NCBI RefSeq assembly: GCF_000378505.1
Contig: NZ_KB899996.1
Location: 62,001 to 126,000, forward strand
From: Modicisalibacter luteus DSM 23508
GTDB taxonomy: Bacteria > Pseudomonadota > Gammaproteobacteria > Pseudomonadales > Halomonadaceae
DNA: 64,000 bases
Reading direction: 5' to 3'
A model generated the notes under the pieces. That model had not been told where the DNA came from and searched no databases. It saw only the letters and a program-made list of their open reading frames with translations. Below, in pieces: positions 40,117-49,177 of the stretch; positions within the stretch are counted from its first letter, which is position 1; each line of letters opens with the position of its first letter. A program made the translations under genes and the position numbers.

Positions 40117-40181
40117 GAGGCCTCTCCAGTTCTCACCTTGGCTCTGACGCAGTCTAGGTGCTGGATGCGTACCCCGCCCGC

Positions 40182-40448
40182 CTACTTCAGCCCTTGATAC
40201 TGATAAGCCATGGCCTTGCCACCGACGAACTGCGCCTGTATGAAGCGAGACTCATCACCCCACAGGCAATTGTCGATCATTACCGCACCCGAGCATTCAC
40301 TGGGCTCGCCGAGAATATCCTCGACCTGCGCCCGGGTCATGCCTGCCTGGAGCTGCTCGTAACTGTCCAGCGTCAGGCGAGCATCCTCACAGCCAACCAG
40401 CCCGAGCACAGCGACCATGATCGTCGCCACCCACACCTTTTGCGTCAT
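40182..40448 (-). CDS. Small lipoprotein with BamE/SmpA-like fold
   Basis: 88 residues. The signal peptide ends in a lipobox (GLVGC, Cys about residue 20). The mature part SYEQLQAGMTRAQVEDILGEPSECSGA has the pattern of the BamE/OmlA/DUF3862 group (ItxGMtxxqVxxilGxP). Two further Cys residues (in ECSG and NCLWGD) could form a disulfide. Probably a periplasmic lipoprotein of unknown role; not BamE itself, being short. It lies 12 nt after the ABC-F gene's stop and may be cotranscribed. Confidence 0.82.
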   Translation of the reverse strand: MTQKVWVATIMVAVLGLVGCEDARLTLDSYEQLQAGMTRAQVEDILGEPSECSGAVMIDNCLWGDESRFIQAQFVGGKAMAYQYQGLK

Positions 40449-40460
40449 TGCTTGTCCTCG

Positions 40461-42377
<1,917 letters not shown>

Positions 42378-42429
42378 GCCGACTCCGAAATAAAACGGTG
42401 AGGGAACGGCGGCGAAGGCCGCGCAAAAA

Positions 42430-42930
42430 ATGAGTGACGATTCTACCCAATTATGGACCTATGCGCTGTCCCTGTATGGCCGTCACGGCGTGGCAGAAGC
42501 CTGCCTGACGCTGCAGGACGAAGCCGGCGCTGACGTCTGCGAACTGCTATGGACTTGCTGGTTATTTCAGCGCGGCCTGCGCCCAGCCGAGGATGTCGAA
42601 GTGCACCTGGTCGAAGTACGTGGCTGGCAAGCTCGCTATACCCGCCCGCTACGGGCACAGCGTCGCGAGCTCAAGTCCCTTGCAGTGCATGATGAGAACG
42701 TGGCGCAGCTACGTGAGACGATCAAGCAGGCCGAACTGCTGGCGGAACGCGAAGCGCTGGCTCGCCTGGCTCGCCTCGCCGAGTCAGGGCACGGTACGTG
42801 CCCCATGCGGCCCAATGACACGCTGGAAGCTCAATTGCGTTGTCTGATTCCCGCCTTGTCCCCCGCCACCGAACCGGCCCTGGTCCGACTGATTCGTGCC
42901 GCGGGTGCGGAACCCATGGCGTCCTGTTAG
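42430..42930 (+). CDS. TIGR02444 (DUF2390) family protein
   Basis: 166 residues. The N-terminus LWTYALSLYGRHGVAEACLTLQDEAGADVCELLWTCWLFQRG is typical of this uncharacterised family, followed by WQARYTRPLRAQRRELK. Soluble and helical. It is divergent from yheS, a neighbourhood shared with Pseudomonas. Function unknown. Confidence 0.85.
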   Translation: MSDDSTQLWTYALSLYGRHGVAEACLTLQDEAGADVCELLWTCWLFQRGLRPAEDVEVHLVEVRGWQARYTRPLRAQRRELKSLAVHDENVAQLRETIKQAELLAEREALARLARLAESGHGTCPMRPNDTLEAQLRCLIPALSPATEPALVRLIRAAGAEPMASC

Positions 42931-43007
42931 AGTCCCAAGGTTTCGGGCTGGTACGACACGGCCCCATAACAGTTCAACCGCAGGCATATCGATTCCAGAG
43001 GAGCCCT

Positions 43008-43736
43008 ATGAAAACCCTACTGACCGCCGCTGCATTCACGGCAGCATTGAGCACCGCGCCGTTCGTGCTGGCTGCTCCCGAGAGTGACCAGGAAAAGCTC
43101 AGCTACAGCATCGGTGTCACGCTTGGTCAGAGCCTCTCCCAGGATGTCGAAAACCTCGATATCGACGCCTTTACCCAGGCGCTGGAAGACATCTACGCCG
43201 GCGACGAACTGCAGATGAGCCAGGAAGAGATGGCCCAGGCTCTGACTCAGTTCCAACAGCAAAAGATGGCCGAGCAACAGGCCAAGGCCAAGCAGGCCGC
43301 CGAGACCAATAAAGCCGAAGGCGAGAAGTTCCTGACCGAGAATGCCAAGAAGGAAGGCATCAAGGTCACCGACTCCGGCCTGCAATACAAGGAGCTGAAA
43401 TCCGGTGACGGCGCCACGCCCGGGCCCAAGGACAACGTCAAGGTCCATTACGAGGGCAAGCTGCTCGATGGAACCGTTTTCGATAGCTCCTACGAGCGTG
43501 GTGAACCGGTCGAGTTCCGGGTCGACCAGGTAATCGAAGGCTGGCAGGAAGCCCTGCAGATGATGAGCGTCGGCGATACGTGGATGATCTATCTGCCGTC
43601 CGATCTGGCATATGGCCAGGCTGGTACCGGTGGCCCGATCGGCCCCAACGAAACGCTGTCCTTCAAGGTCGAGCTGCTGGGTGTCGAGGAAGCCGGGAGC
43701 GGTAGCGATAACGCGGAAAGCAGCGACCAGGGTTAA
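43008..43736 (+). CDS. FKBP-type peptidyl-prolyl isomerase, periplasmic
   Basis: 242 residues from the ATG at 43008, with AGAGGAG about 7 nt upstream. The signal peptide ends near FVLA-APES. The N-terminal dimerisation region (about 25-125) contains a long Gln/Lys/Ala-rich helix. The C-terminal FKBP domain shows VKVHYEGKLLDGTVFDSSYERGEP, VIEGWQEALQMMSVGDTWMIYLPSDLAYG and IGPNETLSFKVELL. Organisation matches FkpA/FklB/Mip proteins, which act as folding helpers in the periplasm or outer membrane. It is followed 6 nt later by the esterase gene. Confidence 0.93.
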   Translation: MKTLLTAAAFTAALSTAPFVLAAPESDQEKLSYSIGVTLGQSLSQDVENLDIDAFTQALEDIYAGDELQMSQEEMAQALTQFQQQKMAEQQAKAKQAAETNKAEGEKFLTENAKKEGIKVTDSGLQYKELKSGDGATPGPKDNVKVHYEGKLLDGTVFDSSYERGEPVEFRVDQVIEGWQEALQMMSVGDTWMIYLPSDLAYGQAGTGGPIGPNETLSFKVELLGVEEAGSGSDNAESSDQG

Positions 43737-43742
43737 CCCAGC

Positions 43743-44783
43743 GTGAACGCGCTGGCCGTAGTTGCGGCCTCGTTTCTGGTGGCCCTTCCGGCCACCGTAC
43801 TGGCCGAACCCTCGACGAGCCCGGCCCCACTGCCGGTGCTGAACATTGAGCCCGACACCATCAGTGTGATGGGCGTATCGTCGGGGGGCTACATGGCCAC
43901 ACAGCTGGCCGTCGCCTGGCCAGCGTGGTTCTCGGGGCTGGCGGTGTTCGCCGCCGGGCCTTGGGGTTGCGCTCAAGGTACACTCTCGCAGGCCCTGATG
44001 CGCTGCATGCAGACACGCTTCGGGCCCCCCGATCTCGAATCCCTCCATCAGCGCCATGCCGACTATCAACATGCCGGTCGTGTCGGCACTCCCGACGAGC
44101 TTGCCAAGCAACGCGTCTATCTCTGGCATGGCGGCCAGGACGACGTGGTCGATCCACAACTCGGCACCCTTCTCGCCAATCAATACCGTGGCTGGCTGAG
44201 CGACCCAGAGACGCAGCTCAAGACGGCACACTCCCCTCTGGCCGCCCATGGCTGGCCGGTAGCATCCTCAACAGCGGCCGACTGCAGCCAAGGCGGCAGC
44301 CCTTACCTGCTGGACTGCGGCGTGGATGGCGCCGGCCAAGCCCTGCAATGGTTATACGGCAGCGATCTGCAATCGCCCACCGGTGAGGAGCGGGGCATGC
44401 TGATGCCCTTCGACCAGTTCCCTTTCTACGATGGGCACCGGCTGGCCGAGCAGGGCTATGTGTATGTACCTAAAGTGTGCGAAGAAGGCGCGAGCTGTGC
44501 GCTGACCGTAGCGCTACATGGATGCGACATGAGTGCCGAACAGATCGGTGAGACCTTTGTCCGGGAGTCGGGGCTGAATGCCTGGGCGGCGGCAAACCGC
44601 ATCGTCGTGCTATATCCCCAGGTGGAACCCAGCTTGCCCAATCCCAAGGCGTGCTGGGACTGGTGGGGCTACGATGAAAGCAGCTGGCAACGCGATCCGC
44701 TTTACGACAGCCGTCAGGGCCGTCAGGTCCAAGCGATCAAGGCCATGGTCGACCACCTTTCCGGGCTGGCACCCGCCGGCTAG
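43743..44783 (+). CDS. Secreted PHB-depolymerase-like esterase
   Basis: 346 residues from a GTG 6 nt after the FKBP gene. Signal peptide (about 1-21, ending VLAE). The nucleophile motif is GVSSGGYMATQLA, the lipase box variant seen in extracellular poly(3-hydroxybutyrate) depolymerases. A candidate Asp lies in WHGGQDDVVDP, and the C-terminal half carries VALHGCDMS, with many Cys residues, and ACWDWWGYDE. These features support a polyhydroxyalkanoate or related ester hydrolase, but a plain carboxylesterase is possible. No separate substrate-binding domain is visible. Confidence 0.8.
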   Translation: MNALAVVAASFLVALPATVLAEPSTSPAPLPVLNIEPDTISVMGVSSGGYMATQLAVAWPAWFSGLAVFAAGPWGCAQGTLSQALMRCMQTRFGPPDLESLHQRHADYQHAGRVGTPDELAKQRVYLWHGGQDDVVDPQLGTLLANQYRGWLSDPETQLKTAHSPLAAHGWPVASSTAADCSQGGSPYLLDCGVDGAGQALQWLYGSDLQSPTGEERGMLMPFDQFPFYDGHRLAEQGYVYVPKVCEEGASCALTVALHGCDMSAEQIGETFVRESGLNAWAAANRIVVLYPQVEPSLPNPKACWDWWGYDESSWQRDPLYDSRQGRQVQAIKAMVDHLSGLAPAG

Positions 44784-44803
44784 CGACTCGTGTCGCTGTA
44801 ACA

Positions 44804-45418
44804 TCATTGCGTCGCGGCCAGTACCTGATCGAGTGTCTCGGTCAATAGTCCCGGCGTCGGCGAATACATCACCCGTTCGAGAATGTCGCCGTCGTTGTCG
44901 ACGATGAGCAGCGAAGCACTATGATCGACGGTGTAACCCATGGCTGAGTCGCCAGCCTCCACCTTGCGCCAGAATACGCCGTAGCGCTCGGCAATATCGG
45001 CCAATTGCGTCTGGCTGCCCGTGGCGCCGATGAACTGTGGCCCGAAAAAGCCCACGTATTCCCGCAAACGCTCCAGATCATCACGTGCCGGGTCTACCGA
45101 GATCAGCAGCGGCACGACGCGCTGTCGCTCGCCAGCATCCAGCCGGGCCAGGGCCTGGCGCATCACCGACAAGCTCATCGGGCACACATCGGGACAATGC
45201 GTATACCCGAAGAAGACCACGGCCAACTGGCCATCGTCGAGCTGATCGAGAGAGAACGCACCGACGGTAGAGGACAGCTCAATCGGGCCACCTTGAGGCA
45301 ACCCCCCATCATCGTCGCGGTACAGTTGCTGCAATGTCCAGGCAAGGACCAGCGCAGCGGCCAACGCCACACCACCCAGCGCGAGCCATGGCCATTGCTG
45401 TCTGAGCCTACGTCTCAT
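44804..45418 (-). CDS. Sco1/SenC family copper chaperone
   Basis: 204 residues. An N-terminal membrane anchor (about 12-30) precedes a thioredoxin-like domain. The copper-binding CxxxC is in HCPDVCPMSL, and the distal His is in YTVDHSASLLIVDND. Sco proteins deliver copper or reduce cysteines for the CuA site of cytochrome c oxidase. The start overlaps the stop of the upstream membrane-anchored gene by 4 nt, so these two are coupled. Oxidase genes themselves are not in this window. Confidence 0.93.
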   Translation of the reverse strand: MRRRLRQQWPWLALGGVALAAALVLAWTLQQLYRDDDGGLPQGGPIELSSTVGAFSLDQLDDGQLAVVFFGYTHCPDVCPMSLSVMRQALARLDAGERQRVVPLLISVDPARDDLERLREYVGFFGPQFIGATGSQTQLADIAERYGVFWRKVEAGDSAMGYTVDHSASLLIVDNDGDILERVMYSPTPGLLTETLDQVLAATQ

Positions 45419-45921
45419 GATGCTCTCCGTCGGATGTCGACATCGAACCAGCTTCCCTTGCGCCCGTCGGCGGTCTCGATCATCACCTGGGCGCGCCAGT
45501 GCATGATGGTCTCGTTGCAGTCACTGAACTGCCCCAGCCCCTGAAAATGGCCGTTGCCAACATCATCGAGGACATAGCGATTCAGCCCCATATACATGTT
45601 GCGCCCTATGAACTCTACCACGACCTGTTCGGCTTCGATGCCGTGAAGATGCACGTCGATCTCCACCGGCTGCAGGGGCTGCAGCTCCCGGCCTAGCGAC
45701 AGACGCAGGTCGGCATGCACGCCCAGGTCAGCTTGGCAGGCGTTGCGGTGCAGGTCGCAAGGCACCTGGGGCGGATACCAGGTAATGTCTTCGGTGCTGC
45801 TGCGAACGTAATAATCGACCAGATACCAGAGTGCCACCACGATGGTGGCCAACGTCACGATGATTAACAGCTTGAGCAGCGGCGAACGCGCGCTATCGTC
45901 GTCTTGGCGGGACATGGCCAT
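45415..45921 (-). CDS. Membrane-anchored protein coupled to Sco
   Basis: 168 residues (or 166 if the ATG at 45915 is used). One N-terminal transmembrane helix (about 18-40) follows a short cytoplasmic tail; the rest is periplasmic, predicted beta-rich, with three Cys (PCDLHRNAC and FSDCNETI) and a HxH pair in DVHLHGIE. I do not recognise the family. Four-nucleotide overlap with the Sco gene and the periplasmic topology suggest a role in copper delivery or oxidase assembly, which is inference only. Confidence 0.78.
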   Translation of the reverse strand: MAMSRQDDDSARSPLLKLLIIVTLATIVVALWYLVDYYVRSSTEDITWYPPQVPCDLHRNACQADLGVHADLRLSLGRELQPLQPVEIDVHLHGIEAEQVVVEFIGRNMYMGLNRYVLDDVGNGHFQGLGQFSDCNETIMHWRAQVMIETADGRKGSWFDVDIRRRAS

Positions 45922-46025
45922 ACTCGAGAAGCCATTGGAAGGCGGAAACGGGTAAGCTTACCAGCGTTTGTCGACACTTCCCCTGCGAAACGATGTCGCA
46001 CGGGACCACCTCGCAAGGAGACGAA

Positions 46026-46940
46026 ATGACCGGCGTCGAGAGCGCCCTTGGGCCACTTTTTCTGCTGATTTTGCTGGGCGCCGTTCTGGGCGGTTGCCGC
46101 TTTCCCGGTGACGGATTCTGGCCGCCACTCGAGCGCCTGATCTACTTCGTGCTGTTTCCCGCCATGCTGGTCTCTACCTTGGCCACGGCCAACGTCGCCG
46201 AGGTGCCGGTCGGCCGCGTCGCCCTGGCTTTGCTGGGCAGCATGGTGTTGTTCGCCGTACTGCTCTGGCGATGGCGCGTCCGACTCGGCCTCGAGGCGGC
46301 GGCCTTTACCTCGGTCTTCCAAGGGGCGCTGCGATTCAACACGTATGTCGGTGTGGCCGGGGCCGCGGCGCTGCATGGCAAGGCAGGCGCCACGGTCGCC
46401 GCCGTGGCGGTGGCGTTGATGGTCCCGGTGGTCAATGTACTCTGCGTGGCGAGCTTCGTGGCTGCCGGCACGCTGGGCTCATCGAGTCTCGGCAAAAGCC
46501 TGGCCGCCCTGGTACGCAACCCGCTGATCCTGGCCTGTGTGGTGGGGATTACGCTCAATCTCACCGATGTCGGCCTGCCCGGCTGGAGTGGTGAGGCCAT
46601 CGCCCTGCTGGGTCGCGCGGCGCTACCCATGGGGCTAGTCGCGGTGGGCGTTGCCCTGCGCCCCCGCGCCCTGCTACGTCTCGACCGCGGAGTCTGGGCC
46701 GCCAACCTGATCAAGCTGGCGCTGATGCCGGCGCTGGTACTGGGGCTGTCCGTGCTTCTGGGGCTCGATAGCGTGAGCCGGGATGTGGTCCTGCTCTTTG
46801 CTGCCCTGCCAACCGCAACGTCGGCCTACATCCTGGCGCGTCAGTTGGGTGGCGACGCCGAACTCATGGCCGCCCTGATCACTGGGCAGACGCTGCTGGC
46901 CATGCTGACCTTGCCAGCCTGGCTGGCAATGGCAGGGTAA
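46026..46940 (+). CDS. AEC (auxin efflux carrier) family transporter
   Basis: 304 residues from the ATG at 46026 (AAGGAG 7 nt upstream), with about ten transmembrane helices in two inverted five-helix halves. Conserved segments: FFLILLGAVLGG-like start, LIYFVLFPAMLVSTLA, FQGALRFNTYVGVAGAAALHGKAG, LVRNPLILACVVGITLN and PTATSAYILARQLGGDAELMAALITGQTLLA. Members move organic acids or amino acids; the substrate here is unknown. Confidence 0.92.
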   Translation: MTGVESALGPLFLLILLGAVLGGCRFPGDGFWPPLERLIYFVLFPAMLVSTLATANVAEVPVGRVALALLGSMVLFAVLLWRWRVRLGLEAAAFTSVFQGALRFNTYVGVAGAAALHGKAGATVAAVAVALMVPVVNVLCVASFVAAGTLGSSSLGKSLAALVRNPLILACVVGITLNLTDVGLPGWSGEAIALLGRAALPMGLVAVGVALRPRALLRLDRGVWAANLIKLALMPALVLGLSVLLGLDSVSRDVVLLFAALPTATSAYILARQLGGDAELMAALITGQTLLAMLTLPAWLAMAG

Positions 46941-46944
46941 GAAA

Positions 46945-46963
46945 GCGAATAAAAAATATTCGC
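46945..46963 (+). terminator. Weak hairpin after the AEC carrier gene
   Basis: A 7-bp AT-rich inverted repeat (GCGAATA / TATTCGC, loop AAAAA) lies 4 nt after the AEC stop, followed by GTTT. It may act as a weak terminator that insulates the downstream small-RNA promoter. Confidence 0.4.
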
Positions 46964-46970
46964 GTTTACC

Positions 46971-46998
46971 TTGACGAAATAAATGAGAATGATTTACT
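46971..46998 (+). promoter_or_regulatory. Sigma70-like promoter containing a Fur-box-like sequence
   Basis: TTGACG (46971-46976, 5 of 6 to the -35 consensus) and TTTACT (46993-46998, 4 of 6 to the -10) are 16 nt apart. Between and over them, the 19-mer at 46979-46997 matches the classical Fur consensus at 12 of 19 positions by my count, including the core TGAGAATGATT. A repressor bound here would block RNA polymerase. Predicted start near 47005. Confidence 0.6.
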
Positions 46999-47004
46999 TT
47001 GAAG

Positions 47005-47130
47005 TTGTGGCGCTCGCCAGGCGCTACTTTCCATCGCAGAGGATGCTGAAAGCGCGGCGTTCCCTGCCATGGTTATCTCCTCATCAAGCTAGTCACGGTC
47101 TTGCCGCTCCTTTTGGAGCGGCTTTCTTTT
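47005..47130 (+). ncRNA. Candidate Fur-repressed RyhB-like small RNA
   Basis: About 126 nt from the predicted start to the end of the terminator T tract. Architecture: a 5' hairpin (47007-47013 with 47021-47027, one G-U pair); an unstructured centre with CTGAAAGCGCGGCGTT (47046-47061), close to the E. coli RyhB core CTGAAAGCACGACATT (13 of 16, all differences A to G); a C/U-rich stretch CCATGGTTATCTCCTC (47067-47082) that is antisense to a Shine-Dalgarno plus ATG; and a terminator hairpin (47103-47122) followed by TTTCTTTT, as expected for an Hfq-binding RNA. RyhB represses iron-using proteins under iron limitation; that role is inferred. No convincing ORF on this strand. Confidence 0.6.
47103..47130 (+). 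terminator. Rho-independent terminator of the candidate small RNA
   Basis: A perfect 8-bp stem GCCGCTCC / GGAGCGGC with loop TTTT, followed by TTTCTTTT. It stands 163 nt after the AEC stop, with a promoter between, so it ends an independent transcript. Confidence 0.85.
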
Positions 47131-47166
47131 GTTCAGTTTGTCAGACCTACGACGTCACGTTTGCAT

Positions 47167-47195
47167 AAAAAAGAGCCGCTCCAAGGGAGCGGCTC
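47167..47195 (-). terminator. Rho-independent terminator of trmB
   Basis: On the minus strand a perfect 10-bp stem (GAGCCGCTCC / GGAGCGGCTC, 3-nt loop) is followed by TTTTTT. It lies 25 nt after the trmB stop. Its stem shares the GCCGCTCC/GGAGCGGC core with the small-RNA terminator on the opposite strand. Confidence 0.92.
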
Positions 47196-47219
47196 CTGAG
47201 TGGTCTGCTAGCGTGGCGA

Positions 47220-47960
47220 TCACTCGCAACGTCGATAAATCAGATCCCATACGCCATGTCCCAACCGGGCCCCTCGATGCTCGAACTTGGTCAGCGGTCG
47301 AAAGTCAGGCCGCGGCACATAGGGTCCATCGGTCGAGGTATTACTGAAACCGGGCGCCTCGGCCATAATTTCGGCCATGACCTCGGCATAGGCTTCCCAG
47401 TCGGTGGCCATGTGCAGCGTACCACCAGGCTTGAGGCGGCTGCGTACCAGTTCCACGAAGGCCGGCTGCACGATCCGCCGCTTGTGGTGCTTCTTCTTCG
47501 GCCAGGGATCGGGAAAGAACAACTGCAGCCCGTCGAGGCTTGCCTCGGGCAGGCAACGCGTCAGCACCTCCAGGGCATCATCACGGTAGACGCGAAGGTT
47601 GGTCAGCCCGCACTTGTCGGCCTCATCGAGTAACTTGCCCACGCCGGGCGCATGCACTTCGATACCGATGAAGTCGGTGTCCGGATGGGCCGCTGCCTGC
47701 TCAATCAGCGAGGCGCCCATGCCGAAACCTATCTCCACCACTCGCGGAGCCTGGCGGCCGAACAGCGCGTCGAGATCCTGCAACCCATCCTCGACATGCA
47801 GGCCCAGGCGTGGCCAGACTTCCTCCAGGCCACGCTGCTGGGCGGCGGTCATGCGTCCGGCGCGCAGCACATAGCTCTTGATGCCACGCCGGGGACGCTC
47901 GGACACAGTGGGCTGGGCATCCTGCTCTGGGTCGTCGGCGTTCAAACGGTCATTGTTCAT
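47220..47960 (-). CDS. trmB: tRNA (guanine-N7-)-methyltransferase
   Basis: 246 residues. It makes m7G46 in tRNA from SAM. Motifs: [17 protein letters not shown] (SAM loop), [15 protein letters not shown], the [21 protein letters not shown] catalytic segment and [16 protein letters not shown]. The N-terminal ~50 residues are acidic and variable with [14 protein letters not shown] before the domain, as usual. It follows thiG by 27 nt and may share its transcript; it has a dedicated terminator. Confidence 0.96.
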   Translation of the reverse strand: MNNDRLNADDPEQDAQPTVSERPRRGIKSYVLRAGRMTAAQQRGLEEVWPRLGLHVEDGLQDLDALFGRQAPRVVEIGFGMGASLIEQAAAHPDTDFIGIEVHAPGVGKLLDEADKCGLTNLRVYRDDALEVLTRCLPEASLDGLQLFFPDPWPKKKHHKRRIVQPAFVELVRSRLKPGGTLHMATDWEAYAEVMAEIMAEAPGFSNTSTDGPYVPRPDFRPLTKFEHRGARLGHGVWDLIYRRCE

Positions 47961-47987
47961 GCAGCGGTCTTGAATCTCTCGAAGGGT

Positions 47988-48794
47988 TCAGCGGTTGATG
48001 CGTCCGGCCATCGGCGACGACGCCTCGGCGCGTTGGCGGCGCGGCATGCGCTCAGCAAGAAACGCCTCTCGTCCGGCCTCGATGGCCTTGCGCATGGCGC
48101 GAGCCATCAGCACCGGCTGGCGAGCATGGGCTATCGCCGAGTTCATGAGTACGCCAGCACAGCCCATTTCCATAGCCAGGGCAGCGTCGGACGCCGTCCC
48201 GATTCCGGCATCGACGAGCACCGGCACGTTGGCATTCTCAAGGATGATCGCCAGGCTGGCCGGATTGAGCAGGCCATGGCCGGAGCCGATCAGCGAGCCC
48301 AATGGCATGACCGCGCTGCAGCCGATCTTCTCGAGTTCCTTGGCGACGATCGGGTCATCGCTGGTGTAGACCATCACGTCGAAGCCGTCGCGGACCAGCT
48401 CCTCGGCGGCCTTGAGTGTCTCGACCACGTTGGGGTAGAGCGTGTTGTCGTCGCCCAGTACCTCGAGCTTGACCAGGTTATGGCCGTCCAGCAGCTCGCG
48501 GGCCAGCTTGCAGGTGCGCACCGCATCCTTGGCGGTGTAGCAGCCGGCAGTGTTGGGCAGCAGCGTATAGCGCTCGGGCGAGACGGCGTCGAGCAGGTTG
48601 GGCTCGTCGGCGTTCTGGCCGAGATTGGTACGCCGCACCGCGAAGGTCACGATCTCGGCACCGCTGGCCTCGATGGCGGCGGCGGTCTCGTCCAGGTCTT
48701 TGTACTTGCCGGTACCGACCAGCAGGCGTGAGGCAAACTCGCGTCCGGCAACGTGCCAGGGCTGGTCACCTGGGATGTCCATACGTTCAGACAT
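47988..48794 (-). CDS. thiG: Thiazole synthase
   Basis: 268 residues from the ATG at 48794 (GGAGA about 7 nt upstream); an in-frame start at 48875 adds 27 unrelated residues. It forms the thiazole phosphate of thiamine from deoxyxylulose phosphate, dehydroglycine and ThiS thiocarboxylate. Conserved: [40 protein letters not shown] with the Schiff-base Lys, [13 protein letters not shown] and [18 protein letters not shown]. It is downstream of thiS with a 116-nt gap. Confidence 0.96.
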   Translation of the reverse strand: MSERMDIPGDQPWHVAGREFASRLLVGTGKYKDLDETAAAIEASGAEIVTFAVRRTNLGQNADEPNLLDAVSPERYTLLPNTAGCYTAKDAVRTCKLARELLDGHNLVKLEVLGDDNTLYPNVVETLKAAEELVRDGFDVMVYTSDDPIVAKELEKIGCSAVMPLGSLIGSGHGLLNPASLAIILENANVPVLVDAGIGTASDAALAMEMGCAGVLMNSAIAHARQPVLMARAMRKAIEAGREAFLAERMPRRQRAEASSPMAGRINR

Positions 48795-48910
48795 GGGGGC
48801 GTCTCCAGAAAGGCGCTGACGGGTCCGCGTCGGACCTGCCCATCCCGCAGGCGGGTGGCCGGAACGGCGCGACACAGCATAGTTGGGTTACAGCGGCCAG
48901 CACATCGCGC

Positions 48911-49111
48911 CTAGCCACCACCGATGGCATGCACGATCTCAACACGGTCGCCATCGGCCAGGCGGGTCTCGTCGTGCTGACTGCGCGGTACGATCTCTTC
49001 GTTGACCTCGACGGCGATGCGCCGGCCGGTCAGGCCCAGGGAAGCGATGAGCTCGCTGATCGTCGGCTCGGCTTCGAAAGCGCGAGGATCACCATTTAGC
49101 TGAATCTGCAT
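48911..49111 (-). CDS. thiS: Sulfur-carrier protein ThiS
   Basis: 66 residues from the ATG at 49111; upstream codons to 49159 lack family similarity. Beta-grasp ubiquitin-like fold starting MQIQLNGDPRAFEAEPTISELI, with RIAVEVNEEIVPRSQHDETRLADGDRVEIVHAIGGG. The C-terminal diglycine, which becomes the thiocarboxylate donor of sulfur to ThiG, is present. It lies 66 nt after the symporter gene; no TPP riboswitch is seen in that space. Confidence 0.93.
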   Translation of the reverse strand: MQIQLNGDPRAFEAEPTISELIASLGLTGRRIAVEVNEEIVPRSQHDETRLADGDRVEIVHAIGGG

Positions 49112-49177
49112 AGCAGCCTCATCGTTCAGGAAGGCAGACCCGCCACACGACGGGCCCATAGTTTAACGCCAAATACT

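Noticed and set aside
46966-47070. A 34-codon minus-strand ORF with GAGGAG and ATG
   Set aside because: The ribosome binding site is good, but the ORF runs straight through the promoter of the small RNA, has low-complexity Ser/Ala content and no recognisable homology. Kept only as an alternative in the findings.
46983-47168. A 61-codon plus-strand ORF across the candidate small RNA
   Set aside because: Its ATG lies inside the promoter/Fur box with no ribosome binding site, it runs through the terminator hairpin, and the peptide has no family look.
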